Shown piece after piece: positions 8,747-16,954 of a DNA stretch of 45,186 bases. How positions within the stretch are numbered: position 1 is the first letter of the stretch; every line of letters starts with the position of its first letter. Both the position numbers and the translations under genes were made by a program. Source of the stretch: Prevotella sp. CAG:755 (GTDB lineage: Bacteria; Bacteroidota; Bacteroidia; Bacteroidales; Bacteroidaceae); NCBI GenBank assembly GCA_000431275.1, contig HF989205.1, positions 1-45,186 of the forward strand, written 5' to 3'. The notes under the pieces were generated by a model. It was not told the origin of the DNA, ran no database searches, and saw only the letters and a program-made list of their open reading frames with translations.

Positions 8747-8948
8747 AGCAGGGCGTTGCAAAACCCGGCCGCCGGAAGCAGATATCCACAGGGCGTTTTG
8801 CTTTCCGGACGTCCGAAACGCAGAGCGAATCCCAACCCAACGCAAAGAAGACGAAGGCCCTCCCCACCCCGCGCTCGCTTTTCGTTGTCTCTACTGCACG
8901 GAAGACTGAATGCGGCTCGACCTGTTCAAGAAGAAAGCGGGCTTTCTC

Positions 8949-8979
8949 TTGTTTCGGCGCACACCTTTGCGTATCTTTG
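8949..8979 (+). promoter_or_regulatory. ansA promoter, almost abutting the start codon
   Basis: TTG (8949-8951), a 20-bp spacer and TATCTTTG (8972-8979) form a near-consensus promoter. The ATG follows five bases later at 8985, so the transcript should have an extremely short 5' leader or none. Confidence 0.75.
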
Positions 8980-8984
8980 TCGGC

Positions 8985-10061
8985 ATGAACACACCGACCC
9001 TCGTTCCGTCCATACTCATTATATATACAGGCGGCACCATCGGAATGATGGAAAATCCAGAAACCGGCGCCCTCGAAAACTTCGACTGGGAACAGCTGCG
9101 CCGCTATGTGCCTGAACTGAAACGCTTCGGCTACCGCATTGACACGCAGTCGTTCGACCCGCCGATTGATTCGAGCAACATGACTCCTTGCGATTGGCAG
9201 AAAATCGTACATATCATTGAAGAACATTACGACGATTATGACGGTTTTGTCGTGCTCCACGGCACGGATACCATGGCCTACACGGCATCGGCCCTAAGCT
9301 TCATGCTCGAAAACCTGTCGAAGCCTGTGGTCTTCACAGGGTCACAACTGCCCATCGGCCAGCTGCGCACCGACGGGAAGGAGAACCTACTGACCGCTAT
9401 CGAAATAGCGGCCGCCCGCGACGACGAAGGACATCCCATGGTGCCAGAGGTTTGCCTTTTCTTCGAAAACAAGCTCATGCGCGGCAACCGCACCACGAAA
9501 ATCAACGCCGAGGGATTCAACGCTTTCCGCTCGTACAACTTCCCACCTCTGGCTACTGCCGGCATCCACATTCGTTATGAGCACCAGCTCATCCGCCGCC
9601 CCGACCCGGCACGCCCGTTCAAACCGCACTACCTGGTCGACACGAATGTACTCATCCTCACGCTCTTCCCGGGCATCAGGCGCGACTTTGTGGAACACGT
9701 TGTCCGGGCCAAGGGCCTGAAAGGACTTATCCTGAAAACTTACGGAGCCGGCAATGCCCCTCAGGAACTGTGGTTAATTGATCAGTTGAAATCACTGCGC
9801 AAACAGGGCGTCATCCTCGTCAACATCACGCAGTGTTCGCTCGGCACGGTCGAGATGCACCGTTACGGGACAGGACTCCAACTGCTTGAAGCCGGCGTCA
9901 TCAACGGATATGACAGCACACTCGAAAGCATGGTGACGAAACTCATGGTCCTGCTTGGGCACGGTTACAGCACGAACGAAGTGGAACGCCTAATGAACGC
10001 AAGTGTGGCGGGTGAAATCACGACCGACGAGCTCGGGGCGGGAATCCCCGCCATCCAATAG
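8985..10061 (+). CDS. ansA: Type I (cytoplasmic) asparaginase
   Basis: It hydrolyses L-asparagine to aspartate and ammonia. The first catalytic threonine lies in YTGGTIGM near the N-terminus and the second catalytic cluster in HGTDTMAYTASALSFML. GSQLPIGQLRTDGKENL is another family block. There is no signal peptide, and the 358-residue length fits the cytoplasmic AnsA group. The open frame extends upstream to 8910, but the promoter lies inside that extension. MNTPTLVPSIL at 8985 is therefore chosen, and the next Met would delete the TGGT motif. It is followed after 10 bp by the ABC binding-protein gene, so the three genes may form one transcript. Confidence 0.93.
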   Translation: MNTPTLVPSILIIYTGGTIGMMENPETGALENFDWEQLRRYVPELKRFGYRIDTQSFDPPIDSSNMTPCDWQKIVHIIEEHYDDYDGFVVLHGTDTMAYTASALSFMLENLSKPVVFTGSQLPIGQLRTDGKENLLTAIEIAAARDDEGHPMVPEVCLFFENKLMRGNRTTKINAEGFNAFRSYNFPPLATAGIHIRYEHQLIRRPDPARPFKPHYLVDTNVLILTLFPGIRRDFVEHVVRAKGLKGLILKTYGAGNAPQELWLIDQLKSLRKQGVILVNITQCSLGTVEMHRYGTGLQLLEAGVINGYDSTLESMVTKLMVLLGHGYSTNEVERLMNASVAGEITTDELGAGIPAIQ

Positions 10062-10071
10062 TTCTCCGCCC

Positions 10072-11184
10072 ATGCGCATCCCCACACTCATCGTGGCCAC
10101 GCTGGCCCTGACACTGACCGCCTGCGGACAACGGAACAAACCGGCAACCGTCGACGCCGACACGGTCCGCCTTAATCACGCCTCGCTTCTGACAATGGTC
10201 GAGGCCGACAGTTTTACGCTCGTCGCTGTGGACGACCCGTGGCACACGGGGCAGGAACTCCGGCGCTACGTGCTCATTGATCGGAACCGTCCGCAGCCGG
10301 ACGGCCTGCCCGAAGGCACCATCGTCCGCGTTCCCTTGCGGCGAGCCATTGTTTTCTCCACCGTCCACTGCGCCTTGCTCTATGACCTCGGCGAAATCAA
10401 TGCCGTCGCCGGCCTCTGTGACAGCCAATATGCCCTACATGCAGGAGTGCGCGGCGAACTCGCCTCCGGACACCTTCCCGATGCAGGCAGTTCAATGACG
10501 CCCGACGCCGAACGTCTGTTTGCCATGCAACCCGATGCCCTGCTGGTCTCTCCTTATGAAAACGGAGGATACGGGCAGCTGGAAAAGACGGGAGTCCCCC
10601 TCATCGAATGTGCCGACTACGCCGAGACCTCGGCTTTGGGCCGGGCTGAATGGATGCGCTTTTATGGCCGCCTGTTCGGATGCGGGAAACGCGCCGATTC
10701 TCTTTTTGACATCGTCGAGCAGCGTTACAAGGTCCTGAAACAACGGGCTGACGCCTATGGACCGCATCCGACATTACTGGTGGACAAAATGGACGGCGGG
10801 ACATGGTATGTGCCGGCACGTCACAGCACAATGGGCCGTCTATATGCAGATGCAGGGGCACGCTATCTCTTTGCGGACCACGAGGGGACAGCTTCGGTGC
10901 CTCTTGCCTTCGAAACAGTACTGTCCAAAGCAGCCGACGCGGATTTCTGGCTTATCAAATATGGTCAGAGCAACGACCTTACGTATGGCCAACTGACCGA
11001 AGACTACCCGCCGTACGCTCGCTTTCGCGCCTATCAGGAACACCGGATCTACGGCTGCAACACGAGTCGTGTCCCTTTCTACGATGAAGTCCCGTTCCGC
11101 CCCGACCGCTTGCTCGAAGAGCTGGTCGCTCTGTTCCATCACGACGCGGATTATCATCCGCGCTATTTCACACCGCTACAATGA
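10072..11184 (+). CDS. ABC transporter substrate-binding lipoprotein (BtuF/FecB-like)
   Basis: A periplasmic solute-binding lipoprotein of the TroA/BtuF fold, which serves cobalamin, haem or ferric-siderophore importers. Residues 1-17 are a lipoprotein signal peptide ending in the lipobox LTAC with Cys18. The residues after Cys18 (GQRNK) do not resemble a Bacteroidetes surface-export signal, so it should stay on the periplasmic side. The body has the two-lobe pattern typical of the family (VFSTVHCALLYDLGEINAVAGL near 100 and QPDALLVSPYENGG near 170). The 370-residue length is usual. Its stop overlaps the permease start by 4 nt (ATGA). Metal-chelate or B12 specificity cannot be decided from the sequence. 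Confidence 0.85.
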   Translation: MRIPTLIVATLALTLTACGQRNKPATVDADTVRLNHASLLTMVEADSFTLVAVDDPWHTGQELRRYVLIDRNRPQPDGLPEGTIVRVPLRRAIVFSTVHCALLYDLGEINAVAGLCDSQYALHAGVRGELASGHLPDAGSSMTPDAERLFAMQPDALLVSPYENGGYGQLEKTGVPLIECADYAETSALGRAEWMRFYGRLFGCGKRADSLFDIVEQRYKVLKQRADAYGPHPTLLVDKMDGGTWYVPARHSTMGRLYADAGARYLFADHEGTASVPLAFETVLSKAADADFWLIKYGQSNDLTYGQLTEDYPPYARFRAYQEHRIYGCNTSRVPFYDEVPFRPDRLLEELVALFHHDADYHPRYFTPLQ

Positions 11185-12194
11185 AAAAGGCATACGTACT
11201 GTTATGGCTCAGTCTGTTTGCAGCAGCCCTGCTCATCGGGAATCTCTTTGTGGGAAGCACGGCCGTAGCTCCCTCCGACGTAATAGCCGCGCTCCACGGG
11301 ACAGCAGACAGCACGGCGACCTTCATCGTGGGCGAAACACGGATGCCGCAGGCCGTGACCGCCCTGCTGGCTGGCGGGGCACTGGCTGTGGCCGGCTTGC
11401 TGATGCAGACTCTTTTTGCCAACCCATTGGCAGACCCTTCGATCCTAGGGCTCAACGCTGGCGCTAGTTTGGGAGTAGCCGTCGCCACGCTGTGGCTCGG
11501 TGGAAGCGTGGCTGCTGTCGGCACAACCTTTTCGGGGTCCAGCCTGACGCTGTTGACCGCCTTTGTCGGCGCAGGCAGCATCATGGCGCTACTGGTCTTG
11601 TGCGCGACATGGGTTCACAACCGCATGCTGCTGCTCATACTTGGACTTATGGTGAGCTATGCGGTCAGCTCTTTAGTGTCCCTGCTCAGCTTCACGGCTG
11701 ATGCGGCAGGACTGCATGCTTACGTCATCTGGGGGCTGGGCTCGTTCGGAACTGCCACTTGGCAACGGCTCCCCTTGTTCGCCACAACCGTAGCAGTAGG
11801 CGTCGGACTGGCAGCTCTGACCGTCAAGGCGCTCAACGCTCTGACATTGGGCGAAGCCTACGCCGCCAACATGGGCATACGGGTACGCCGGACGCGCATT
11901 TTGCTGATGGCATCCGCCGGTTTGCTGTCTGCTACTGTCACGGCACAATGCGGTCCTATTGCTTTCATCGGCCTTGCCGTTCCTCACATGGCCCGCATGC
12001 TCACCAGGACAGCCGATCACCGAATCCTGCTCCCGGCCACATTCCTCTGTGGAGCATCCGTAGCGTTGGCCTGCCACATGGCCTGTCGCTTACCTGGCGA
12101 TGCTGGATTGCTCCCCTTGAATACTGTGACACCTCTTGTGGGCGTCCCCGTCGTACTTTATGTTATCCTCCGCCGGCGCGGAATCTCATCCTGA
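11181..12194 (+). CDS. ABC transporter permease, FecCD/BtuC family
   Basis: The inner-membrane permease partner of the preceding binding protein, with a hydrophobic sequence and roughly ten membrane segments. The family hallmark GLLMQTLFANPLADPSILGL lies near residue 75. The cytoplasmic coupling region is LGEAYAANMGIRVRRTR around 215-231, followed by CGPIAFIGLAVPHMAR. The 337-residue length is normal. It is translationally coupled to the binding-protein gene by a 4-nt overlap. The ATP-binding subunit (BtuD/FecE type) that normally follows is not present; the next gene is asnA behind a 259-bp gap with its own promoter. Confidence 0.9.
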   Translation: MKKAYVLLWLSLFAAALLIGNLFVGSTAVAPSDVIAALHGTADSTATFIVGETRMPQAVTALLAGGALAVAGLLMQTLFANPLADPSILGLNAGASLGVAVATLWLGGSVAAVGTTFSGSSLTLLTAFVGAGSIMALLVLCATWVHNRMLLLILGLMVSYAVSSLVSLLSFTADAAGLHAYVIWGLGSFGTATWQRLPLFATTVAVGVGLAALTVKALNALTLGEAYAANMGIRVRRTRILLMASAGLLSATVTAQCGPIAFIGLAVPHMARMLTRTADHRILLPATFLCGASVALACHMACRLPGDAGLLPLNTVTPLVGVPVVLYVILRRRGISS

Positions 12195-12422
12195 CAACGC
12201 TTCACCAAACGGTGCCAGCCACCGGCGTATCAAGCTCCCACGTCCATATGACAAGCGTAGTGGCAAAACATCCTGTGACTACGTGAAAAAGAACTTACAC
12301 GGCAACAGACAGGCTCCCCGCAACAGCGCTAAAAGGGAACAGAACTTCCGTTGTGCGTAGGAAAGCAGGAGAATTACGAAAATTTGCCCGTATTTTTTCT
12401 TTTCCCACTACCAATAAAACAC

Positions 12423-12430
12423 TAACTTTG
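12423..12430 (+). promoter_or_regulatory. asnA promoter (-7 element)
   Basis: TAACTTTG lies 23 bp before the asnA ATG. No clear -33 TTTG is present at the right distance, only a T-rich stretch at 12391-12403. Confidence 0.55.
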
Positions 12431-12453
12431 CCGGCGAATATCAAAACGAAATC

Positions 12454-13491
12454 ATGAGTTACCTGATACGCCCTAAATGTTATCGCCCCCTCCTCGACAA
12501 ATACGCTACGGAGCAGGGCATAAAAATGATCAAAGACTTCTTTCAACAAAACCTAGCCACGGGACTGCGGCTACATCGCGTGACTGGACCGCTGTTCGTA
12601 CGCCGCGGATTAGGTATTAACGACGACCTGAGCGGGTCAGAGCGTCCCGTGACGTTTCCCATCAAAGACTTGGGCGACGCACAGGCTGAAGTAGTCCACT
12701 CACTGGCCAAATGGAAACGGCTGACGCTGGCCGAACACGGAATAAAACCAGGCTATGGCATATACACCGACATGAATGCCATCCGTGCCGACGAAGAACT
12801 GGGCAACCTGCATTCGCTCTACGTCGACCAATGGGATTGGGAACGGGTTATTCTTCCGGAGGAGCGGACTCTCGATTTTCTGCGTGCCACGGTGGAACGC
12901 ATATATGCGGCCCTGCAACGGACAGAATTTCTGGTCTGTGAACGTTTCCCGAAAATCAATCCATTCCTCCCTGAGACTGTCCATTTCATCCATGCCGAAG
13001 AGCTGCGTCAGCGCTATCCCGACCTTACGCCCAAAGAAAGGGAAGACCGTATCACCCGCGAGTTCGGCGCTGTGTTCATCATTGGCATCGGTTGCCCATT
13101 GGGCGACGGCAAACCGCATGACCTCCGCGCACCGGACTACGACGACTATTCAACCATTGCCTCGAACGGCTTACCGGGACTGAACGGTGACCTGCTCATC
13201 TGGTATGACGTGCTGGAACGCGCCGTCGAACTGTCGTCAATGGGTATTCGCGTAGACCGCGAGGCCCTCATCCGCCAACTTCACGAATCAGGCAAGGAAG
13301 AAAGGCTGAACCTATACTTTCACCAAAGGCTCATGGAAGGTTCGCTGCCGCTCAGCGTTGGAGGAGGTATTGGTCAGTCACGCCTCTGCATGATCTACTT
13401 GCGCAAAGCACACATCGGCGAGATACAAGCAAGCATCTGGCCTGACGAGATGCGCAGCGAATGTGAACGACTACACATACCGTTGATCTAA
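12454..13491 (+). CDS. asnA: Aspartate-ammonia ligase (asparagine synthetase A)
   Basis: It makes asparagine from aspartate, ammonia and ATP. The protein resembles class II aminoacyl-tRNA synthetase catalytic domains. Visible blocks are VTGPLFVRRGLGINDDLSG near residue 43, QAEVVHSLAKWKR near 78, the MNAIRADEE/HSLYVDQWDWE region near 108-130, and the C-terminal SVGGGIGQSRLCMIYLRKAHIGEIQ. The 345-residue length matches the family (about 330-345). It is expressed from its own promoter and ended by a strong hairpin. It lies near ansA, which catalyses the opposite net reaction. Confidence 0.95.
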   Translation: MSYLIRPKCYRPLLDKYATEQGIKMIKDFFQQNLATGLRLHRVTGPLFVRRGLGINDDLSGSERPVTFPIKDLGDAQAEVVHSLAKWKRLTLAEHGIKPGYGIYTDMNAIRADEELGNLHSLYVDQWDWERVILPEERTLDFLRATVERIYAALQRTEFLVCERFPKINPFLPETVHFIHAEELRQRYPDLTPKEREDRITREFGAVFIIGIGCPLGDGKPHDLRAPDYDDYSTIASNGLPGLNGDLLIWYDVLERAVELSSMGIRVDREALIRQLHESGKEERLNLYFHQRLMEGSLPLSVGGGIGQSRLCMIYLRKAHIGEIQASIWPDEMRSECERLHIPLI

Positions 13492-13552
13492 TCACGAAGG
13501 GCCTCGAAGCTGGCAAACATCCACCCGACCAGCCCTCCCCTCCGTAAAAGAC

Positions 13553-13594
13553 ACAGCCCCGGACTATAAGCAAGAAAGCGATGTCCGGGGCTGT
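13553..13594 (+). terminator. Terminator after asnA
   Basis: A perfect 12-bp stem (ACAGCCCCGGAC at 13553-13564 and its complement at 13583-13594) with an 18-nt loop is followed by TTGTTC. Confidence 0.75.
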
Positions 13595-13623
13595 TTGTTC
13601 ACAACATCGAAGCTACCACAAAA

Positions 13624-13658
13624 ACGCCCCTTGCTGTCATGGACACAGCGTGGGGCGT
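13624..13658 (-). terminator. Terminator after trpS
   Basis: The outer stem is ACGCCCC (13624-13630) with GGGGCGT (13652-13658) and the inner stem is GCTGT with ACAGC. On the minus strand the hairpin is followed by TTTTTGTGG. It faces the asnA terminator. Confidence 0.7.
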
Positions 13659-13686
13659 CAATATACTATTGTATGGAATAAAAGTT

Positions 13687-14781
13687 TCACTCCATAGCGA
13701 AACGCTCTGCCTGCTCGGCGATGAGCGCCTGGTCGTCGAAATAATTGATTTTCATCGCGCGGCGCACGTCGTCAAGCGTAGCAGCTGCCACAATACGGGC
13801 GCTCTCGCATCCTTGACGAAGCATATCGTAAATAGCAGGAATATCTTTTTGGAACTCACGACGACGCTCGCGAATAGGACCAAGTTCCTCCTGCAATATA
13901 GAGTTGAGGAAACGCTTGACTTTCATGTCGCCAAGTCCGCCACGACGGTAGTGAGCCTTCAACTCATCAAGATTTGGATAGTCAGGCAAATAACGTTCGA
14001 AGTGCTCAGGACGACAAAAAGCATCCAAGTAAGTGAATACGGTGTTGCCCTCAATCTTTCCAGGATCCTGAACATGGATATGCCCGGGGTCAGTGTACAT
14101 GCTCATCACCTTCTTCTGGACCTCATCCGACGGATCCGAGAGATAGATGCAATTGCCGAGCGACTTGCTCATCTTGGCTTTTCCATCAGTTCCCGGCAAC
14201 CGGAAACAGGCTGCATTGTCCGGCAAGAGGATAGACGGCTCGACGAGCGTGTCTCCGTAAATGTAATTGAAACGACGCACTATTTCCGTAGCTTGTTCAA
14301 GCATCGGTTTCTGATCTTCGCCTGCCGGCACTGTCGTCGCGCGGAAAGCCGTGATGTCGGCCGCCTGGCTCACTGGATAGGTGAAGAAACCGACAGGTAT
14401 ACTCGACTCAAAACCACGCATCTGGATTTCAGTCTTAACAGTTGGATTCCTTTGCAGCCGCGAAACTGTCACGAGATCCATAAAATAGAACGAGAGTTCG
14501 CACAATTCCGGAATCTGGGACTGAATGAAAAGTGTAACACGTTCAGGATCAAGCCCGCAAGCCAAGTAATCGAGCGCGACCTCTATGACATTCTGGCGCA
14601 CCTTCTCGGGATTTTCCATATTGTCAGTTAATGCCTGCGCATCAGCAATAAATACAAACATGCGCTTAAAGTCGCCAGCATTCTGCAACTCGACTCGGCG
14701 ACGCAAAGAACCGACATAATGACCAATGTGTAGGCGGCCCGTCGGGCGGTCGCCTGTCAGGATGATTTTTTCTTTTGACAT
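13687..14781 (-). CDS. trpS: Tryptophanyl-tRNA synthetase
   Basis: A class I aminoacyl-tRNA synthetase that charges tRNA-Trp. The HIGH-type signature is [12 protein letters not shown] near residue 16 and the KMSKS signature is AKMSKSLGN near residue 210. [11 protein letters not shown] and the [18 protein letters not shown] block are also typical. At 364 residues it is a little longer than the usual 330-340. It is a single-gene transcript with a consensus promoter and its own terminator. Confidence 0.95.
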   Translation of the reverse strand: MSKEKIILTGDRPTGRLHIGHYVGSLRRRVELQNAGDFKRMFVFIADAQALTDNMENPEKVRQNVIEVALDYLACGLDPERVTLFIQSQIPELCELSFYFMDLVTVSRLQRNPTVKTEIQMRGFESSIPVGFFTYPVSQAADITAFRATTVPAGEDQKPMLEQATEIVRRFNYIYGDTLVEPSILLPDNAACFRLPGTDGKAKMSKSLGNCIYLSDPSDEVQKKVMSMYTDPGHIHVQDPGKIEGNTVFTYLDAFCRPEHFERYLPDYPNLDELKAHYRRGGLGDMKVKRFLNSILQEELGPIRERRREFQKDIPAIYDMLRQGCESARIVAAATLDDVRRAMKINYFDDQALIAEQAERFAME

Positions 14782-14851
14782 AGCATTGAAAGTTGGAACA
14801 GGCGGCAGGACGTAGCGAACTGCGCCACTGCATAAAGGCCCGAACGAGGTA

Positions 14852-14883
14852 CAAAGTTAACGAGAATGATGCTTAACAGCAAA
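14852..14883 (-). promoter_or_regulatory. trpS promoter
   Basis: On the minus strand, TTTG (14883-14880), a 20-bp spacer and TAACTTTG (14859-14852) match the consensus fully. The leader is about 65 nt. The rest of the 361-bp gap up to 15142 holds only the terminator of the next gene and AT-richer sequence without a recognisable gene. Confidence 0.8.
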
Positions 14884-15072
14884 CTTTGTGACGTTCTTTT
14901 ACGCCAGGTAAACAGGAAAAGGAATAAGTAGTATCTGTTTTGACATACACCAGTACCAACTCCCAAACCAACATACAAGTTTGCAGCCGCATCTTGCAGA
15001 CGAAAACCGAACGGCTTAAATCCTCATTCTCTAATTCTAATGTTTCATACGCGAAAGCCAAAGATTTCTGCA

Positions 15073-15112
15073 CAAAAAAGAGGCCATCGCCGCACGGACT
15101 GCAACGATGGCC
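15073..15112 (-). terminator. Terminator after the GH109-like gene
   Basis: A perfect 8-bp stem (GGCCATCG at 15082-15089, CGATGGCC at 15105-15112) is followed on the minus strand by CTCTTTTTTGTG, a classical U-run. Confidence 0.85.
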
Positions 15113-15142
15113 AAATCAAGAGATAACACGTAAATCTATGAC

Positions 15143-16711
15143 TTACTTCTTGGCTTTCTTGGCGGCTTTGGCTGCAGCTTTGTCATACTTCTTCCAAGCC
15201 TTCTCTGCACCCGCCTTCAACTCTTCCGTAAATTTTTTGGCTGCCGCCTCGGTGGCTGCTTCGTCTTCGGGAGAAGCAAAAGCATGCTTGTAACCCTTGA
15301 TCTCATTCCAGTGACCGCGAGTGAAATCGGGAATAGCTACAGGCGCACACCCGTTATCCATTGAGAGGGCGCCCAATTCGGCCAAGCAACACCACTCGGC
15401 CAAGTCATATACGTCCATGTCAAGAGGAAGGCCGTTCTGCAAGCAGTAAACAAGACGGGCATCCATGATGAAGTCCATGCCGCCATGTCCGCCAACCTCT
15501 TTGGCCATTTCGCCGTACTTTTTGAGAATCGGGTGCTGGTATTTGGCAACCAACGCATCCATCTCAGACTTCGGCATGAAGCCGTGAGAAGAGAGATTGT
15601 CAACTTTCGGCTGTACGCCAGAAGCGGCCATCTGGCTCTTGTCAAGCGCGTAACCTTCCGTGGGATACTTATTGGCAAAGCCTTTGGTTCCGGTCAACTG
15701 ATAGAGCCGGTTGTAAGGCTGCGGATTCATCACGTCGTGCTGAATCTCAATGACCTTGCCGTTCTCCGTACGGATGAGCGTCGTCGTGTGATCGCCATTC
15801 TTAAAATCGTTGCAGGGCTGTCCGGTTGCTTTTTCAACATACTCTTTGCCATGAACCGACTTCGTGTCCATTGCTACGAGCGTCACCATACGATCGCCAC
15901 GGTGAATGTCGAGGGCCTGAGCCACGGGACCAAGGCCATGGGTTGCATAGACATCACCTCGGTGATCTTTGTTGTAACGCATACGCCATCCGAGCTTGTC
16001 ATCCTTGTTTTCCTTCCAATAGTACGGCCAGAAGTCATCCAGATTATGGATATATGCACCTTGCGCACGGAGAACCTCGCCGAAGACGCCCTGCTGAGCC
16101 ATGTTCAGGGTGTTCATCTCAAACCAGTCGTAGCAGCAGTTTTCAAGAATCATGCAGTGCTTGCGCGTTTTTTCGCTCAGGTTGATAAGATCCCAGCACT
16201 CCTGCAAATTCATAGCTGAGGGAACCTCGATTGCCGCATGTTTGCCATTCTCCATAGCACACTTGACCACAGGGAAGTGATGCTTCCAATCGGTTGCGAT
16301 ATAGACGATGTCGATATCTTCACGCTTGCAAAGTTCTTCATATCCCTTTTCGCCCGAATAAACGACGGCAGGGGGCATCCCAGCCTTGCGAAGGATGTTC
16401 TGGCAGTTCTCAGCACGAGCTTGTTCATAGTCACAAAGAGCGACGATCTGCACACCTGGAATATGACACCAACGCTCTACTGCACCGGGGCCACGCATAC
16501 CCAAACCGACAAAGCCCACACGAACCACACTGAGCTTAGGAGTCACGAGATTAAGCACATCTTCCTGACCGGCAGGACGTTCGGGCACGTCTGTCACAAT
16601 GGTATGATTTTGCCATTTCCACGGCCAATTAAACTGCGCACTTGCAGGTTGTGCGACAGCCGAAAAGAGCAACGCCATTGCCCCTACAAGAATCTGATTA
16701 AGTTTCTTCAT
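15143..16711 (-). CDS. Secreted Gfo/Idh/MocA-fold protein, GH109-like (alpha-N-acetylgalactosaminidase family)
   Basis: GH109 enzymes are NAD-dependent glycosidases that remove alpha-GalNAc from glycans. Residues 1-25 form a Sec-type signal peptide ending ASA-QF. The Rossmann motif is VGFVGLGMRGPG (about 65-76). A GH109-like active-site block, DVYATHGLGPVAQ, supplies Tyr255 and His258, matching the Tyr/His pair I recall for the Elizabethkingia enzyme. A conserved GGHGGMDFIMDARL follows, then PLDMDVYDLAEWCCL. The last 30 residues form a lysine/alanine-rich basic tail (AAAKAAKKAKK), which is unusual. It is monocistronic, with its own promoter and terminator. A plain secreted oxidoreductase of the same fold is the alternative. 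Confidence 0.78.
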   Translation of the reverse strand: MKKLNQILVGAMALLFSAVAQPASAQFNWPWKWQNHTIVTDVPERPAGQEDVLNLVTPKLSVVRVGFVGLGMRGPGAVERWCHIPGVQIVALCDYEQARAENCQNILRKAGMPPAVVYSGEKGYEELCKREDIDIVYIATDWKHHFPVVKCAMENGKHAAIEVPSAMNLQECWDLINLSEKTRKHCMILENCCYDWFEMNTLNMAQQGVFGEVLRAQGAYIHNLDDFWPYYWKENKDDKLGWRMRYNKDHRGDVYATHGLGPVAQALDIHRGDRMVTLVAMDTKSVHGKEYVEKATGQPCNDFKNGDHTTTLIRTENGKVIEIQHDVMNPQPYNRLYQLTGTKGFANKYPTEGYALDKSQMAASGVQPKVDNLSSHGFMPKSEMDALVAKYQHPILKKYGEMAKEVGGHGGMDFIMDARLVYCLQNGLPLDMDVYDLAEWCCLAELGALSMDNGCAPVAIPDFTRGHWNEIKGYKHAFASPEDEAATEAAAKKFTEELKAGAEKAWKKYDKAAAKAAKKAKK

Positions 16712-16841
16712 AATTCTTATTTTTATGATTGGTATATCTGTTCAAACACTTATTAATGCCCAAGAAATCACATAAGGTACACAAACAGGAAATGATATCT
16801 TCTATACCTATCCATGCAAACTGTGAATGGCTTTCATGAGA

Positions 16842-16873
16842 CAAAAATAACAATTAATAAGACAACTTCCAAA
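16842..16873 (-). promoter_or_regulatory. Promoter of the GH109-like gene
   Basis: On the minus strand, TTTG (16873-16870), a 20-bp spacer and TATTTTTG (16849-16842) match the consensus. The leader would be about 125 nt, long enough for regulation, but I see no known riboswitch in it. Confidence 0.75.
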
Positions 16874-16908
16874 TCATATAGAAGTAAAAGGGAAACTTTT
16901 TATATATA

Positions 16909-16940
16909 ATGGCCAGTTCCTTAAATTCGAAACTGGCCAT
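16909..16940 (-). terminator. Terminator after the TPR gene
   Basis: A 10-bp stem (ATGGCCAGTT at 16909-16918, AACTGGCCAT at 16931-16940) is extended by complementary AT-rich arms, TATATAA and TTATATA, after a small bulge. It lies 15 bp beyond the stop at 16955. Confidence 0.65.
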
Positions 16941-16954
16941 CATTATATAAAAAC

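Noticed and set aside
8910..8984. An upstream extension of the asparaginase gene to 8910
   Set aside because: The extension would include the promoter, and the extra residues do not resemble an asparaginase N-terminus or a signal peptide.
12195..12453. Possible cobalamin riboswitch (CTCCCCGCAACAG, GGGAAC and GCAGGAGA are reminiscent of the conserved B12 elements)
   Set aside because: The elements are in the wrong order and the pairing partners are missing. It also lies downstream of the B12-type transporter genes and upstream of asnA. A covariance-model search would decide.
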